From assembly GCF_040712315.1 (NCBI RefSeq), contig NC_134018.1, positions 14,838,835 through 14,902,834 on the forward strand: 64,000 nucleotides of DNA, read 5' to 3'. The stretch is from Castanea sativa (Eukaryota; Streptophyta; Magnoliopsida; Fagales; Fagaceae). Each line of letters begins with the position of its first letter. Position 1 is the first letter of the stretch. A model generated the notes under the pieces. It worked only from the letters and a program-made list of their open reading frames with translations. It was not told the origin of the DNA and searched no databases. Both the position numbers and the translations under genes were made by a program. Below, piece after piece: positions 10,205 to 22,812 of this stretch.

Positions 10205-12486
10205 TAAAAACTGCTTAAAAAATGTCAAAAATGTACCCAAATAAAATTTTTAAAAAATATGTCCACAAAGACAGATTTATGGATCGGGTGGAATGGGCAC
10301 CCAATACGTTGTCATCTCCTTAACCTGGCCTAAAAATTTAAGTCTCTAGTTTGTATACTATTTCTAGAAAAAAAAAAGTTTGTATTCTATTTTCTTATCA
10401 AATTTTTTTCTTTTCCTAGAAATATAAATAGGAAACAAAGCAACATATTCTCTCTTTCTTTCATTAGAATGTAACTAGGATCAAAGTCTTGTAATTTTCC
10501 ATTTCATAGATTGTAACTAGGTCCAAAATCTTGTAATTGTCAATTTCATAGATTTAATCTAGGATCAAATCTATGTAATTTTTAAATTTCCTTTGATCCA
10601 CTCATATATTTCATTCAATTATTCAATTAAGAGATATCTTCATGAATGATTCTTTTTCCTTAAAATAAGTGGTGACTCCATACACATACAAAAACACCAC
10701 ATCCTCTGAGGATTTCCAAGACCTTAGATAAAAAGAAAAATTACATTATCCCTCTCTTTTCTAAGGTTCAATTTTTGAACTCTCTCTCTCTCTCTCTCAA
10801 GTAATATTATGCTCTTGTAATGCATGGATCAATGAAAACTATATATAAATCAGGGACAAAACTAGGATTCTATTTATCTATTCAGTTTTAACAAAATATA
10901 AATGAAATAGAAGACAAAAAAAAATTTCTTCATACATTCCAAACACAGTCATCAATGTTTTACTAAAATGGAACCCATTGTTCATTTGAATCCTAAAAGT
11001 CATCTATGTGCTAAATTTTACATCAATTTCCCTTTTAATTTACAAAAATGAAAGAATCTTTTGAATATCATATTGCATTTTGTTGCAAAACTTAGTTTTG
11101 ATAATATTCGTATTGAAATTACTCATTTCATAGTTGTAGTAGAAAGTAGAAGATTATATACAAGTAAAACCCCTCAAGAAAAAATTAGTAAACTATTGAT
11201 TTTCTAATCCTTACTATCAATTGGTACAATTCAAAAGTATTTAACATTTTTAAAGGTCCACATGTTATACTATATATATATATATATATATATATAATGA
11301 TAGTGGTAAAATTTCAATTTCAATAAATTTTTTTAATGATTTGTGAATTCTTGCACAAAACTTGTTTACAAACAAAACAATATCATCAATTCTAAATAAA
11401 TTTGGTGCATTGAACAAAAAATAAGTAAATCCATTATATGTTTACTAAATCGATGATTGAATCATTCTTATTAAGAATGCATTATAGTATGGAAAATACC
11501 TACTCAATAATAGTGTACAATTGTAAAGTCACCTTGTTTATAAAGGTAAATTAAAAAAAAAATAGAAAACCAAATATCTTACATAGAAATAGGAATAGGT
11601 ATTACAAGGAATACAATATGCTATAATGCAATACTTTTTACTATTCATTTGTTTTGTGAAAACACAAGAATAGAACCCTAAAGATAATGGAATGTTTAAA
11701 TCAAATTGTCTAAATTGTAACATTAGAATAAAACTTAAGATATATTTTAGGAAGCATCTTACTCATATAGTTATATTTCCTAAAAAATACTATTTGTTAA
11801 ATTTGAAAGAAAGATCATTTATTTTTTATGACTTTTTATTTTCATAATTGTTATGTGTATATGAAAAGTTTGTTTATTTAAAAATATATTAATTTTAAAA
11901 ATTAATACACCTACTAAGGAATAGCTATTACAACTCTTTTAGAGAGGAATAGTTATTCCTTCTCATTTTAATGAATAACAATTCATAAGCAATTATTATT
12001 TCTTGTAGTAAAAACATAACCAAAATACTAATAGTTAGCTAAACTTATAGTATTCGTTCCTGATAATAACTCTTTATCATCAGACTAAGACACCAATCGT
12101 TTTTTGATGTAAGCAGGGATTGAACCCTAGATTTTTTATTTAACTATTAAAGACTTTTCTAGTTGCATTAACTAAAATCCACGTGAAAATTAAATTTTAT
12201 TTAAAGTAAATCACTTCAATAGTTTTTAATATATTTGTAATTATAGAAAGAGAGTGGGTGCAATTGACATAAGCACATATCACCTAATTTAAATTATATA
12301 GTATAGTAATTGATATTAAAAAAAAAAGTATGGTGTCATAGTTTTTGTTACCAAAAGCCTCGTTATTATTGGTTATTATAGGTGAACAAAAAAGTAATTT
12401 AAGTTGTGGATTCAAATTAGAATCAATAATAACTTACTACTTAAGATTTTCTATGAAAGTGTTGTGAAAATATTGTGGACATAACA
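10205..12486 (-). repeat. Duplicated block, part A (reverse-complement paralogue of 37310-42185)
   Basis: Matches part B in reverse complement at both ends and through the middle: 'gtggtgactccata', 'gaggatttccaagacc', the (TA)n at 11271-11296 and 'gatatttggttttctatttt'. Part B has two insertions missing here: a SINE at 37594-37749 and a 2466-bp solo LTR at 38473-40938. At 10280-10720 a Tat-type LTR-end signature is readable (gaatgggcacccaat followed by gtggtgactcc), so part of the block is itself an old LTR. It is continuous with copy 2 at 12487. Confidence 0.8.
12045..12182 (-). mobile_element. tRNA-derived SINE (old copy, shared with 37831-37980)
   Basis: On the minus strand it carries a degenerate A box (agttaatgcaactagaaaag) and a B box (gggttcaatcc), then 'gattggtgtcttagtctgat', the same body as the two SINEs in part B. 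It is present at the equivalent place in both paralogues, so it predates the block duplication. It is not a functional tRNA gene because no cloverleaf or acceptor stem closes around it. Confidence 0.75.
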
Positions 12487-12640
12487 TTTGTCTATTTTTT
12501 ATGCATAATTTTTTACCACAAAAATTTGAAATTTAAACATGTCATTGAAGACATAATTAGAGATGGCAATTTTGCCCCACCCTTCCCCACTTCGCCCCAC
12601 GTGGGTTTTCCCCACCCCGCAAAGATGGTGGAGCAAGGAT

Positions 12641-13584
12641 TGTTAGGACATATGTGAATCATGTTAAGAACATACGTCGTTTAGAATTGGCTAATTCTTT
12701 GACAAAACGCACTTTACTTGTAAATTAGGTAGATCTAGGATGGTTTAAGTCTTCAAGAAACATGTTGTTCAAGTCAAGAGTTAAAGTCATGCAAATTTGT
12801 CCAAGAAACAAGTTAAAAAGTACTATATTTTAAAGCTCGACAACTAACTCGACAGATGACATCTATCGAGGTTTAAATGGCAGTTTTAGCCCGATACTTG
12901 ACAATTGCTCGATAGATACCCTATCTATCGAGATTTACGAAAATGAGTTTTTCAGATATGATTTCACGCATATCCATGTGTATGTGCTTAGACTTTCTTT
13001 TCTTACAACCCTAAACATATATAAGGATTATTTTAAGGGCCATTATATTGTGACCGGAGACATATGCCCTAGTTCATCTTTCTCTTGAAGGAGCTTCGTG
13101 ATTTTTATCGTGTTGATGAACTAAAGAACTTTGCAGCCAACATCCTTCTCAAGTTGGTGGTTAGTCACGTTCTTGGATCTATGCATCAATTGATTAGTCA
13201 TGTATTAGGAGCCGTGCATTGAAAATGAGAAATTGTCACTACAGAACAAGTCCAATTGTGTATTGGAGTAAGGGTTCAACTGTAGGTTGGTATAATGTAC
13301 TAGGATTCCTTTACTTGTAACCGCTTGTTGTGAAAATAATGGATTCTCGAGAGTGGTGACCTTAAAATCACCTAGTGGGGTTTTTGCCTTGGAGGTTTTC
13401 GCCTTGGAGGTTTTCCCCTTTAGTAAATAAATCACCATGTCAACTTTATTTTTCGCTGCATTTAACTTAGTTGATGATTTGTTTGTACTACTACGCATAT
13501 TGCATGTTAATTGAATTAATTAATTAACTTGGCTAATTCATTGATTAATTTATTACAAGGGATCAATACATTCTAGGCCTATCA
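12641..13584 (+). mobile_element. Solo LTR, 944 bp, copia-like 'TGTTAGGACATATG' family
   Basis: Bounded by TG...CA and flanked by AGGAT on both sides (12636-12640 and 13585-13589). It is the same family as the LTRs of the complete element at 47646-55399 (shared 'gacaaaacgcactttacttg' and 'tcaatacattct.ggcct'). It contains CTCGACAGAT/ATCTATCGAG arms near 12849-12871 and a 'acatatataaggatta' TATA-like stretch near 13014. No internal sequence remains, as expected from LTR-LTR recombination. Confidence 0.92.
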
Positions 13585-14020
13585 AGGATGAGGCGAGATT
13601 TTAGCCCCACACCACAGGACGGGGCGGGGATGGGTTTAGACTTTTTAGACCCAACTTGCCCCGCCTTGCCCTACCCCAGCCCCACCCCCACCCTGCCCCA
13701 CATTGTTAAAAGTTCAATTGTAAATTTTTCATACCATAAAAGCCTACTATTTAAAAAATATATCATCAGCTTATTTTATACTGTCCAAAAAGGCTTTCTA
13801 ACTCTTTTTTTTTTTTTTTCTCTAGCAAGGTTGGAAATAAGGTACCAACTTTAAGATTTTCTTTTTTATTTATTATAAAGAAATTTATATACTATTGAAT
13901 CATTGATTTTGTATTATAAGATTTTTGTTTTTATTATGATTTTGTCTTGTTAAACACTTTAATAATATTATTTAATTTTTTCTAAATATTAGTTTGATTT
14001 GATAGGATGAATTTATTTGT

Positions 14021-14945
14021 TGTTTTTTCATTTAGACTCCTTAAACCAGATTCTTTAACCTAATATATTAACTAAGTGATTACTTAGGTTTATTATTTAG
14101 ATCTAAGTTAAACAATAATCAATCGTATCATGCATAACAACAGAAAAGTAAATACCACCACGATATGATGACCTAGGAAAACCGACGAAAAGAACCGTTT
14201 CAAGGCAAAAACTTGGGGAGGATTTGACCTAACTATTCTCAAGGTAAAGTAAATCCACTATAAGAGAATCGAAATTTTTACAATCAGATTTAACCATAAA
14301 TTTATTACTACCTCTATTAGTAACTTACTAACGCGACCATGTGCAAACTCCAAATCTATGGACTCCTTCTCTTCTTGGATTTGTAGAACACAAACTCCCA
14401 CGTTTGTGACTTTGATATCCCACTCAAAAGTTTAGCAACACAAACTCACCAGTTTGTGACTCCAAGACCACCATTGACGGTTTAAATCATCAGCTATTGT
14501 TGATCTTGTTGCAGCAACTTTAGATCTACAAGATCTAATAATATGAGAATAATTTTCGATAGTGACTTTGACAGAGGAAGACACAATACATTTTTAATCT
14601 CACAAGAGCACTTCCAAAGTCTCTAAAAACTCTGACAACATAGTTAGGATTTACCTTTATATACTAGAAGTGTTTCACTTGAAACTTAAAACGTTTATGC
14701 AGAGTTTGGGCTAAAATAAAATTCTGTAGAAATTTCATGTCTGCGATTTTTGATTGGTTGGATCTAATTTTTGATTGGTCGGATTTCACTGAATTTGAAT
14801 TCTCTTTTCTGCAACTTGAATGTTCTTGTATTTTGACATGTAGTACCTTGAGCATTGTTTAATCAAACCTATAGATCTAGGAATCTATATCTAGACAAGT
14901 TTGTGTTCACGGTTTGTCAATTGTTCTAAACTTTAGAACCTAACA
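14021..14945 (-). mobile_element. Solo LTR, 925 bp, copia-like family (minus)
   Basis: Flanked by TTTGT on both sides (14016-14020 and 14946-14950) with TG...CA termini. On the minus strand it begins TGTTAGGTTCTAAAG and matches the LTR at 58365-60435. The reverse strand carries a 'tatataaaggtaaatcc' promoter-like stretch. No internal region remains. Confidence 0.92.
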
Positions 14946-16291
14946 TTTGTAATTTGAAGTATATTTTTATTAATGAAACAGGTTCTGTTAAAAACAATCG
15001 TAATAGTTGTGTGAAAATTAACAAGAAGTAGAGTTTTACGGGGTGGGAGAGGGGGGGGGCTTCGCGGGGCCCCAAGGGGCGGGGATGAGGCAAGAAAATT
15101 GTTCCAGTCATGCAGGGCAGGGATGGGGGCAAAAACCTATCCTTCGGACCCACCCTATCCCATTGCTATCCCTAGAAATAATTATTACTTTTATACAAAA
15201 ATGATATAGTTATTGATCTTTGATTTTCTTGAAATTTTGCAAGCATGTAGGATATAATAAGAAAATGTAAGCCAACAATTAAGTTTTTAAAATTCATATC
15301 TAACAAAAAGATATAAGAGAAGTTTGAATGAAAATTTGTTTCCTAAGGGGTGTGTGCGTGATAATATGTGTTAGTGTCTACCATTTTATTAGAAAAAAAA
15401 ATTATATCATTTGATTGGAGGGTGTAAATTGTAAAGCTATTTAGACCTTATTTCAATTTAATTTAATCAAGTAAATTACGTATTTAATCCTTGTCCTTGA
15501 CATCATATTTCAAATTCTTCCTTAACTTTTTAGTGCCGTGACAATTTAATTCATGTCATTATCTTTTGGATGAAAATTGCTGATATGGCTAACGGTCAAA
15601 ATAAAAAACTAGTTTTCATTAATGTGACAATAAACTAAGTTTTTTATTTTGGCTGTTTATCAAGTCAGCAATTTTCATCAAAGACATAACGATATAGATT
15701 AAATTAACATGACACTGAAAGGTTAGGAATCAAATTGATACAATTAAAAGATTAGAGACCAAATAAAAATATGGTGTAAAGAATAAAGACCAAATAAATA
15801 GTGGGTTTGGCTTACCTCTAGTGCTTTTTAACTCAAATCTTCTTTTATTTTAATGAGAAATCGTCACATCATCCACTAAATAAATAGAAGGTGGAGATTA
15901 AAACCAACTATCACTTGTCATTATATATTTAAAACAAAAGGACATATTTAAACAAAAAACTATTGAAGGTAAGGCAAAGTGCCAAACCCATAAATAGTTT
16001 ACCCAATTTAATCTCAAAATTATATTCTCCTAGTTCAACTATAAATTCTTAAAAAAATAAAAAATAAAGAATAAAGTCATTGTCTATATTTTCTGGTAGT
16101 CAAAGTCTTTGCTTTAGAAACATTTAAATTTTAATGGACATTCAATGTCCACCTATGTGTCACTCTCTATGACCGAACCTCCACATGCGCGCCCTCGTAA
16201 GTTTGACCGAAGGAGGGAATTGCTGAAAATTTTCATTTTCCTTACGGGCCCAATCAGCCAGTCCGAGGCACTATTCCCTTGGCAGAAACTG

Positions 16292-16299
16292 TATTTATA
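16292..16299 (+). promoter_or_regulatory. Candidate TATA box of the bHLH gene
   Basis: The motif TATTTATA lies about 108 bp upstream of the ATG at 16407, in the more GC-rich 250 bp upstream of the gene. A phrase 'ttggcagaaact' occurs on both sides (about 16280 and 16344). Placement is by position only; no transcript start is known. Confidence 0.4.
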
Positions 16300-16406
16300 G
16301 TAGCAGTTTGTAACTGTATGTATTCATGATCATCCCAAATTCTTGGCAGAAACTGGTTTAGACTAACCTCAACTTCGATCCATTTCACCACTTAGAAAAG
16401 AAAACC

Positions 16407-19039
16407 ATGAGAAACACGCATAACAACTACTTCCATAGAGAGACTGAAGCTTCAGCAACTTCATTTGCTGATGAAGGCCACCCTCCATTTCGGACAGAAG
16501 TCGAGCTCAATCGTTCCACGCCATCCACGATGGCTAAAAGGCTTTACCACAACGCTAGCGAGCGTGATCGTCGAAAGAAGATCAATACTTTGTACTCTAC
16601 TCTTCGTTCACTACTTCCCAAGGCTGATCAAGCGGTACTAATTCCTTATTTCTTTCATTTTTGAGTTTCTATTGATCTTCATTAGAGTTCCTAGGCTAGT
16701 TGAAGAAAGAATAGCACTTAGCAGCCACTAGAATTGTTTCTCACCCTACTATCATTGTACCCGGAAATTATTTGATGTTGTGGACACTATATTCGAACCT
16801 GAGTATACTTTATTCCATAAAAAAAATGTTTTAAATAAGTTGGGCTAATTGAAAATTACAATATTAAAAGTGAGTTTGGAATTAGTTTTTAGTTTTAAAA
16901 CGTTTATGTACACTTTTTAAAAATCTCATTATCTTTTTTTACTTTTTCTTACTTTTTTTTTTAAGGTACAAGTATAGATTAATACACTTGCAGCAAACAA
17001 TTTTTAGCTAAAAATTAAATAAGTTATTTTCAAACAGATACAAGTTTAAAGAGTAATCAAGTTGAGATATTCTACACATTTTTTTTTGAAATAGATAGTA
17101 TGAGAGGAGGAGATATGAGATTCTAATTACAAACATAAAACACCATAAAGGATATTATTATCATTGAATTATCACATGAATCTTTATTATACAAAAACTT
17201 TTCTAAGCAGTAGTTATACAGTATTACAGTCTTTCACGTTTTCACAAGTAACTATAAACCAAAGTTGATGATTGGCTGGCTTAAAAATTTTAAATATAAG
17301 GTAGAAGAACATGCTATTAATCCCTCAAAAACATAGTAGCAAGTGATGCATTTTTCATCACTATTTTTACCATTACAATCCACTTCATTTGTGGTGTGGT
17401 TTTCACAACATTGGTGTTTTGCTTTTCGGTTATAGGAAAAATTAAGCGTTCCAGATACAGTTTCGTGCATGCTTAAATACATACCAGAACTAGAACAGCA
17501 AGTTGAGGTACTAATTCAAAAGAAGGAAGAGTTCATATCAAGGATTTCTACGCAAGGTGAACAAATTCATCAAGAAAGTCAGAGAACAATTGCAGGTCGG
17601 AGCTCTTTATCTGCTGTTTCGGCAAACTGGCTTAATGATAACGAGGTTATGATTCAATTATCCATATATAAGGTTCATAAAAGTCCATTAGCAGATATCT
17701 TGCTTAATTTGGAGAAGGATGGGTTTCTAGTGTTAAATGCTTCTTCGTTTGAGTGCTTTGGAGGAAGGGTATTCCATAATTTACACCTCCAGGTATGTGT
17801 TATGTTATTTGTTAACTGCTTTTTGCCGTCTAAATTAAAAGTAAATGGATAATATGTGGATGATATATTCACATTTTTTGGAATTTTTAGGACAATTTTA
17901 CAGTAGAATTGATTTAAATTTATATATTAATAAATAAATGGTTTAAATTTTACCAAATCGTCAATATTTTTAAAAATTATTATAAATGTTTTGATAAATA
18001 TATGTATTGTTTTTTTTTAAAATTCAATTATTACAAAAAGTGAGAGAAAGGGATTTAAATCTTGATTCTCTCATATAAGAAACCAACTAATGCAAATAAG
18101 TTAAAACATTTCACTATATACATATATTAAGTTATTGATGATATAGTAGCATCTAAGTCACTCATTTATCAATGAAGAGTGAAGATTTTAAGAACATTAT
18201 GGTAGCATTAGGGTTTAAACTCTCAAGGATATATTGATAGTGGTAGAAACTCTTGAAGATATACTGTTAGTACCACATCTATATGTTATATATTATTTAA
18301 TTAGTTTTTTTTTTATATAGAATTGTTATATTTTATTTTCAAATATAAAGTCAATGGCTAAGTTTAACTCTATACTATTATAAAAATAGTCCGTTTAATA
18401 TATGCCTTTAAAGAATACATTAATCATCTAAAAGTCAACTTTTTATGAAAAACTGAAAAAATTATTAAAAAAGAGTTAGTCATTTTTTCATAAAATAATG
18501 TACTAAAATGTTTTATTAATGAATGCTCTCACAGCGTAGGTTAGTACAACTCTTATGAAAACAACACTATCATTAAATTATTCCTGATTGGAGCTTGGAA
18601 GTATCGAAATACAAATAAATATTAATAACTGAAGAAGTACGTTTAACTTATTACATTCTTTTGTTTTTTTTTTTTTTTTTTTAAATGGCCTTATTACGTT
18701 TAGAGCTTGTACATCGATCTATTACAGTATAATCTCTCTTTTTTTGGGGGGGACCCCGGGGGGGGGGGGGGGGGGGGGGGGCTACAGTATAAATTATATT
18801 AATACAAATTTTACATAGTGCATTGTGGATATATACTACAGACAGAAAGGAGTTATGCTTTGGAGCGTGAGCGTGAGGTGGTTTTGAGTGAGAAGCTCTT
18901 ACCATTTTATGAAAAGGAGGAAGGATTCAAGCAAGAAAATCATGGCCCTATATATTTCAACGCGACAAGTTGTATTGTTCCACATATTCAAAGTGACCGT
19001 TATATAGGCGAAAGCACTTACATGTGCGCATCATTGTAA
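16407..19039 (+). CDS. ORG2: bHLH transcription factor, subgroup Ib (ORG2/ORG3/bHLH100/101-like), three exons
   Basis: Proposed exons are 16407-16634, 17436-17792 and 18842-19039, all joined in phase 0 with GT...AG introns, giving 76+119+65 = 260 residues; Arabidopsis members are about 240-260. Exon 1 ends in ADQA and exon 2 opens EKLSVPDTVSCMLKYIPELE, restoring the family's helix 2. The basic region is HNASERDRRKKIN with the H-E-R DNA-contact signature at H48, E52 and R56, followed by helix 1, loop and the QQVEVLIQKKEE helix. Family members act in the nucleus, pair with FIT-type bHLH proteins and activate iron-uptake genes under iron deficiency; that role is inferred by homology. The C-terminus after SEKLLPFYEKEE runs about 25 residues longer than usual, so the last exon is the least certain part. 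The symbol marks the subgroup, as the four Arabidopsis paralogues cannot be separated here. The start has good context (aaaaccATGa). Confidence 0.88.
18746..18781. repeat. Poly(G) tract in intron 2 of the bHLH gene
   Basis: A run of seven G, then ACCCC, then about 24 consecutive G, only ~60 bp before the exon 3 acceptor. A/T-rich sequence surrounds it and it follows a T run. It may be a real G-quadruplex-forming tract or a sequencing or assembly artefact. Similar 'acagtataa' phrases flank it on both sides. Confidence 0.7.
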
Positions 19040-19206
19040 AACAAAAAATAAAATAACATATAACGAAAAAGCACTTGCATATGCCTTTCTCTATTCCTAT
19101 GACTGTTAAAAGGTAATGTAATCATCGAGTAATATTTATATATTGGGTAAGGTGTTACTATGATCACACTTAAGTAGAAAAATTATACTGATCGTCCCTT
19201 CTACCC

Positions 19207-19255
<49 letters not shown>

Positions 19256-20147
19256 TATGGTGCACAACTTATTATTGTTGGGTATATGGTAGAAAATTTA
19301 TATTTTGTGATTATGCAAACAAAACCAACACACATCTAATCATAAATAATAACTCAAATAGCTTTAATAGACAAAACAATAAATTAATTCTCTATATAAG
19401 AAGAAATTTGGGCAATAATTAAATAACTCACAATCTAGATATGTGAAAAGTGAATAATGCAAAACTGATCAAGTCTTATATTTAATACAATCTCCTTAAA
19501 GTAACTTTTACCTCTCACACAATTAGTGATTCTTGAAGACTCATGAACGTTTGTCTCCCAAGATAAAATGATCAACAACATAGAGTAGAAGTACTGCAAT
19601 CTCCATACTTAGCAAACTAAACTGTCTCTTTCTCTATACAGATGTAACAAAAATATTTCCTCTAAGAAACTTTCTTAATTAAAAGTATTATTTATAAATG
19701 AGGGACAATGAATATGCATGTTAGTGAACAAACATATTATTTTGGAAAATTGTTGTGCACAGACTTACTGACTCAAAAAATGAAATAATAAAATATTATT
19801 ATTTGGATAAGAGAGCCCAGTGCATGCATGCCTAAACTTAACCCAATGTCTAGGTCCGTGAGTATATAAACTCATATAGTATCTCTTTCCTTATCTATCT
19901 GAGGCTCAAGGTTTTTCACCACTTTAATACCATGGTCAAGTGGACATATAAGGAGTTAATTTCTTATTCATTCCTTAACATTTTTCTAACACTTATCAGC
20001 TAACTTTGATATCCAATGGTCGTTGGAGGGTGAAAATGATGAACACAAAAAACATTCTTTCTACTTATATCTTTTCTTTAATTAATCTTATAAATAAATA
20101 GGATATTTACAATTTATTTATCTTAATCAATTAGAGTTTTAATGGTG

Positions 20148-20191
<44 letters not shown>

Positions 20192-20328
20192 TATGTCAAA
20201 AAGTCTAAATATCTTCTAAGAAAATAGTAAATTTTTGAACAAAATTGAAAAACAACCCACCAGGTCAATCAATACTCTAGTGATTATTAGAGTACCTATT
20301 TGGCAAACAATACAGATACAGTTTGTGA
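19040..20328. other. Intergenic region with two microsatellites
   Basis: Contains (TA)n at about 19208-19253 and (GA)n at 20151-20188 and is otherwise AT-rich. No ORF or clear transposon terminus was recognised. The 3' UTR of the bHLH gene should lie in the first few hundred bases; 'aaataaaataac' near 19045 is a weak polyadenylation-like signal. Confidence 0.5.
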
Positions 20329-20333
20329 AGTTT

Positions 20334-21192
20334 TAGACCCTTTAACACAATATGTTTAACCTAGTTATTTAGCCAAGTGATTACTTAGATAAATTATTCA
20401 GTTCTAGGTTAACACATATAAATTATATCATGTAAATAATGCGGAAATATAAAGAACACAACGATATGATAACCCAAGAAAACCTAACCGGTAAAAAACC
20501 TAAGGAGGATTTAACCTAGCTATCCTCAAGGTAAAAAATAGATCCATTATGAAAGAATTGAAGTTTTTACAATGAGACTTAGACCATTAACATCCTATTG
20601 CTACCTCGTGTAGAAAACTTACTACCACGACCACGTGACAGCTCTGAGTCCACGAACTACTTTTTTCCTTGATTTGCTGCAACCACAAGTTCTCCTACTT
20701 GTGACTTTGAGACTCCACTCAAAGGTTTCAAATCTTCTTTAAGTTCTTTAAGTAGAAACTGAAGCAATCATCAAGCTCTTGATACGAATCTCGATCTTGA
20801 TAATCCTATATGTGTGTATGAAGGTAAAAACCTCAAGATCTCACAAAAGATTCACCACACAACACTCAAAAGACCTCTAAAATGTAGCTAGGGTTTTTCC
20901 TTTTATATGTGAGGTAAAACATAAAACCCTACATATCAAATGGGCTTGGGCTAAATTGGAAGTTCTGCGGAAAATTAAATCTGCACGAGTTTCAATTGAT
21001 CGAATCTAATTTTCAATCGATCGAGCCTTGCAGATTTTGACCAATAATTTCTGCAATCACTCGATTTCAATTTTACAATTAAACATACTTTGAGCAAGCC
21101 TAAATCTAGACTCTATGTTTTGATCATGGTTTGCCAACACAATACATATTGAAGTTCTAATACATTAGTCCCTAAGGTATTAGAACCTAACA
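20334..21192 (-). mobile_element. 3' LTR (859 bp) of the minus-strand copia-like element
   Basis: On the minus strand it starts TGTTAGGTTCTAATACC and ends CTTCACA. 'gatcgaatctaattttcaat' and 'atcgatcgag' lie about 100 bp before the TATA-like 'acatataaaaggaaa' (minus). The purine tract 'gccaaaatgggagat' abuts its start. It matches 3352-3861 followed by the reverse complement of 26736-27078. Confidence 0.9.
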
Positions 21193-21715
21193 ATCTCCCA
21201 TTTTGGCAACCCGTGACAAAACAAATCACAAAAATAAAATGCTCAAAGTTAAAAATTGCCAAATTAGATTTAAAAAGCCCCAATTAAAATTCAACTTAAC
21301 TATTATCTATCAGTTGCCAATGTAGATAGCAGCCACGACTGAATTAACCTGTAAATTCTTGAAACACTTAACAAACACATAAATGCGTGTGTGAAAAATA
21401 CAAGTAAACCAAAATTTAACTTCTTGATTTCAAAGAACATAAAATAAAAGGCATATATCATGAATAACCTCATAAATATAAATCAGTAATCAAATGTACC
21501 ATATGTGAAACAAGAAACAATAAAACAACTAAACAAAACAAAATGTCTCATAATATCTCCCCCTAACATATACAACCCACCAAGAATAAATACATCAAAG
21601 CCATACCAAAAATACATAAAAAAGAGCCTAGATACAATCTATATCAAAAACTCCGAAACTCCCCCTATCTCCATCAATATGTACTCCCCCTTTTTGTGAC
21701 AAATTGCCAAAGAGC

Positions 21716-22812
21716 AATCAAGAATCATCATCAAAAGGAGGAGGTGGTGGAGTAGAACGTCTAGCACCCGCCAAATTAGCTCATAAAGTCTGAAGCTCAA
21801 TGAGCACATCCAACAAAATCTGTCCATGTGCTGCTTGAACGGTCATAACTGTATCTAGCATGCTCTGCAAGGACGAGTCGTTCGAGGAAGAAGGTGGAGG
21901 ATTGACAGCAGTGGTAGGATCTACATACTCCTCAGCAGTAGGATCACCAAAAGTAGGAGGCCTAGATGTGTCACTTGTGGAAGACTCGACTTTAGGGCGT
22001 TTAGAGCTAGCTTTCAACTGAGCTACTCTTTTCCTAAGAAAGGTGGCACCTATAGGAGCTATGATATGAATAGGCTCAGTTGCAGGTAAATCCTCTAAAC
22101 CTAAATCTAACAAAATCCTATGAATGAAAACTAGAAAAAATAAACCATGGGATTTTGCACTACTCCAATGAACCTTTACAAGAGAGCTAATGAAAAGAGA
22201 TGGAAAACTCACAGGAGCATTAGTAACTAGAGCGTACAAAAATGCACATCTCTCAATAGGAATAGTATGAAGGTGGGAGATAGGCCAAATACTATGATAG
22301 AAAAACAAGTAATTGAGCTTAGTAAGCTCATGAAAGGTGATCTGAGGATTAATACCCCATCTAATGGAAGTACTAGTGGGAAGTGACATAATGTCATCAA
22401 GGGGAGGAGACTCGGTGTAAGGGTACACGGACTGTTGTACCAAAGTTACACCAAGAGCAGAGGCCACTAATTGAGGAGCAATGACATACTTTTCACCCCT
22501 TATCCAACTTTTCACAAACTGAATGTTGGAATCATCAGAGTGGACAGAGAGATTCGAATAGAACTCTCTAATCAAAGTAGCTAGAGGAGGATGCTCTACA
22601 TCTAAAAGAAGTAACCAACCCCTACACTTAAAATTCTTCCTAATCTCCTCCATCAAGCTCATCTAGTATGACCCTAAGCTCAGCCCACACAGACCTAAAA
22701 ATGTTCAGTTTTTCATAGGCTTCTTAACACATAAGGTTCTAAACCTATCACTTTGGAACTCAAGGGTAGAAGGAGTGGTGGTTTTCTTGTTGGCTCTAGT
22801 TTTCCTAACCAT
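21716..22812 (-). pseudogene. ORF2: 'putative plant transposon protein' (Transposase_32-like) remnant
   Basis: The longest open part is 293 codons (21781-22662). The likely original start is the ATG at 22812 (MVRKTRANKK...), followed by one or more frameshifts and stops before the frame at 22662; a TGA also breaks the C-terminal tail at 21781. The recognisable core has DVEHPPLATLIREFYSN, FVKSWIRGEKYVIAPQLVA and an FLYALVTN-type helix, then a KR-rich stretch (FLRKRVAQLKASSKRPK), a Ser/Pro/Thr-rich region and an amphipathic tail. Proteins with this core occur widely in plant retroelement regions and are labelled putative plant transposon protein; biochemical function is not known to me. The same type of ORF is in the same place of the element at 47646-55399. 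Confidence 0.75.

Larger units (their letters stand above)
12558..15174. mobile_element. hAT-like non-autonomous element with GC-rich ends, containing two solo LTRs
   Basis: Termini are TAGAGATGGCAAT and ATTGCTATCCCTA. The flanks are GACATAAT (12550-12557) and GAAATAAT (15175-15182), an 8-bp target duplication with one mismatch. The paralogue near 4985-5000 has a single unduplicated site. Subterminal sequence is rich in CCCCGCCCC/GGGGCGGGG-like runs (12585-12625, 13600-13700, 15040-15165), typical of a widespread plant hAT-like repeat. Two solo LTRs are nested inside at 12641-13584 and 14021-14945. No transposase is present. Confidence 0.85.
12487..16030. repeat. Duplicated block, copy 2 (intact junction with part A)
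   Basis: Starts 'tttgtctattttttatgcat', directly joined to part A, and ends just upstream of the bHLH gene. Its paralogue is split between 4920-7735 and 37310-42185, so this copy shows the arrangement before the proposed inversion. It is interrupted by the hAT-like element at 12558-15174. Confidence 0.85.

Noticed and set aside
17675..17872. Minus-strand ORF over bHLH exon 2
   Set aside because: Antisense shadow of a well-supported exon.
19262..19985. Possible further solo LTR starting TGTTGGGTATATGG and ending CCTTAACA
   Set aside because: The flanks do not match (ATTAT versus TTTTT) and no second copy exists in the window, so it was not called.
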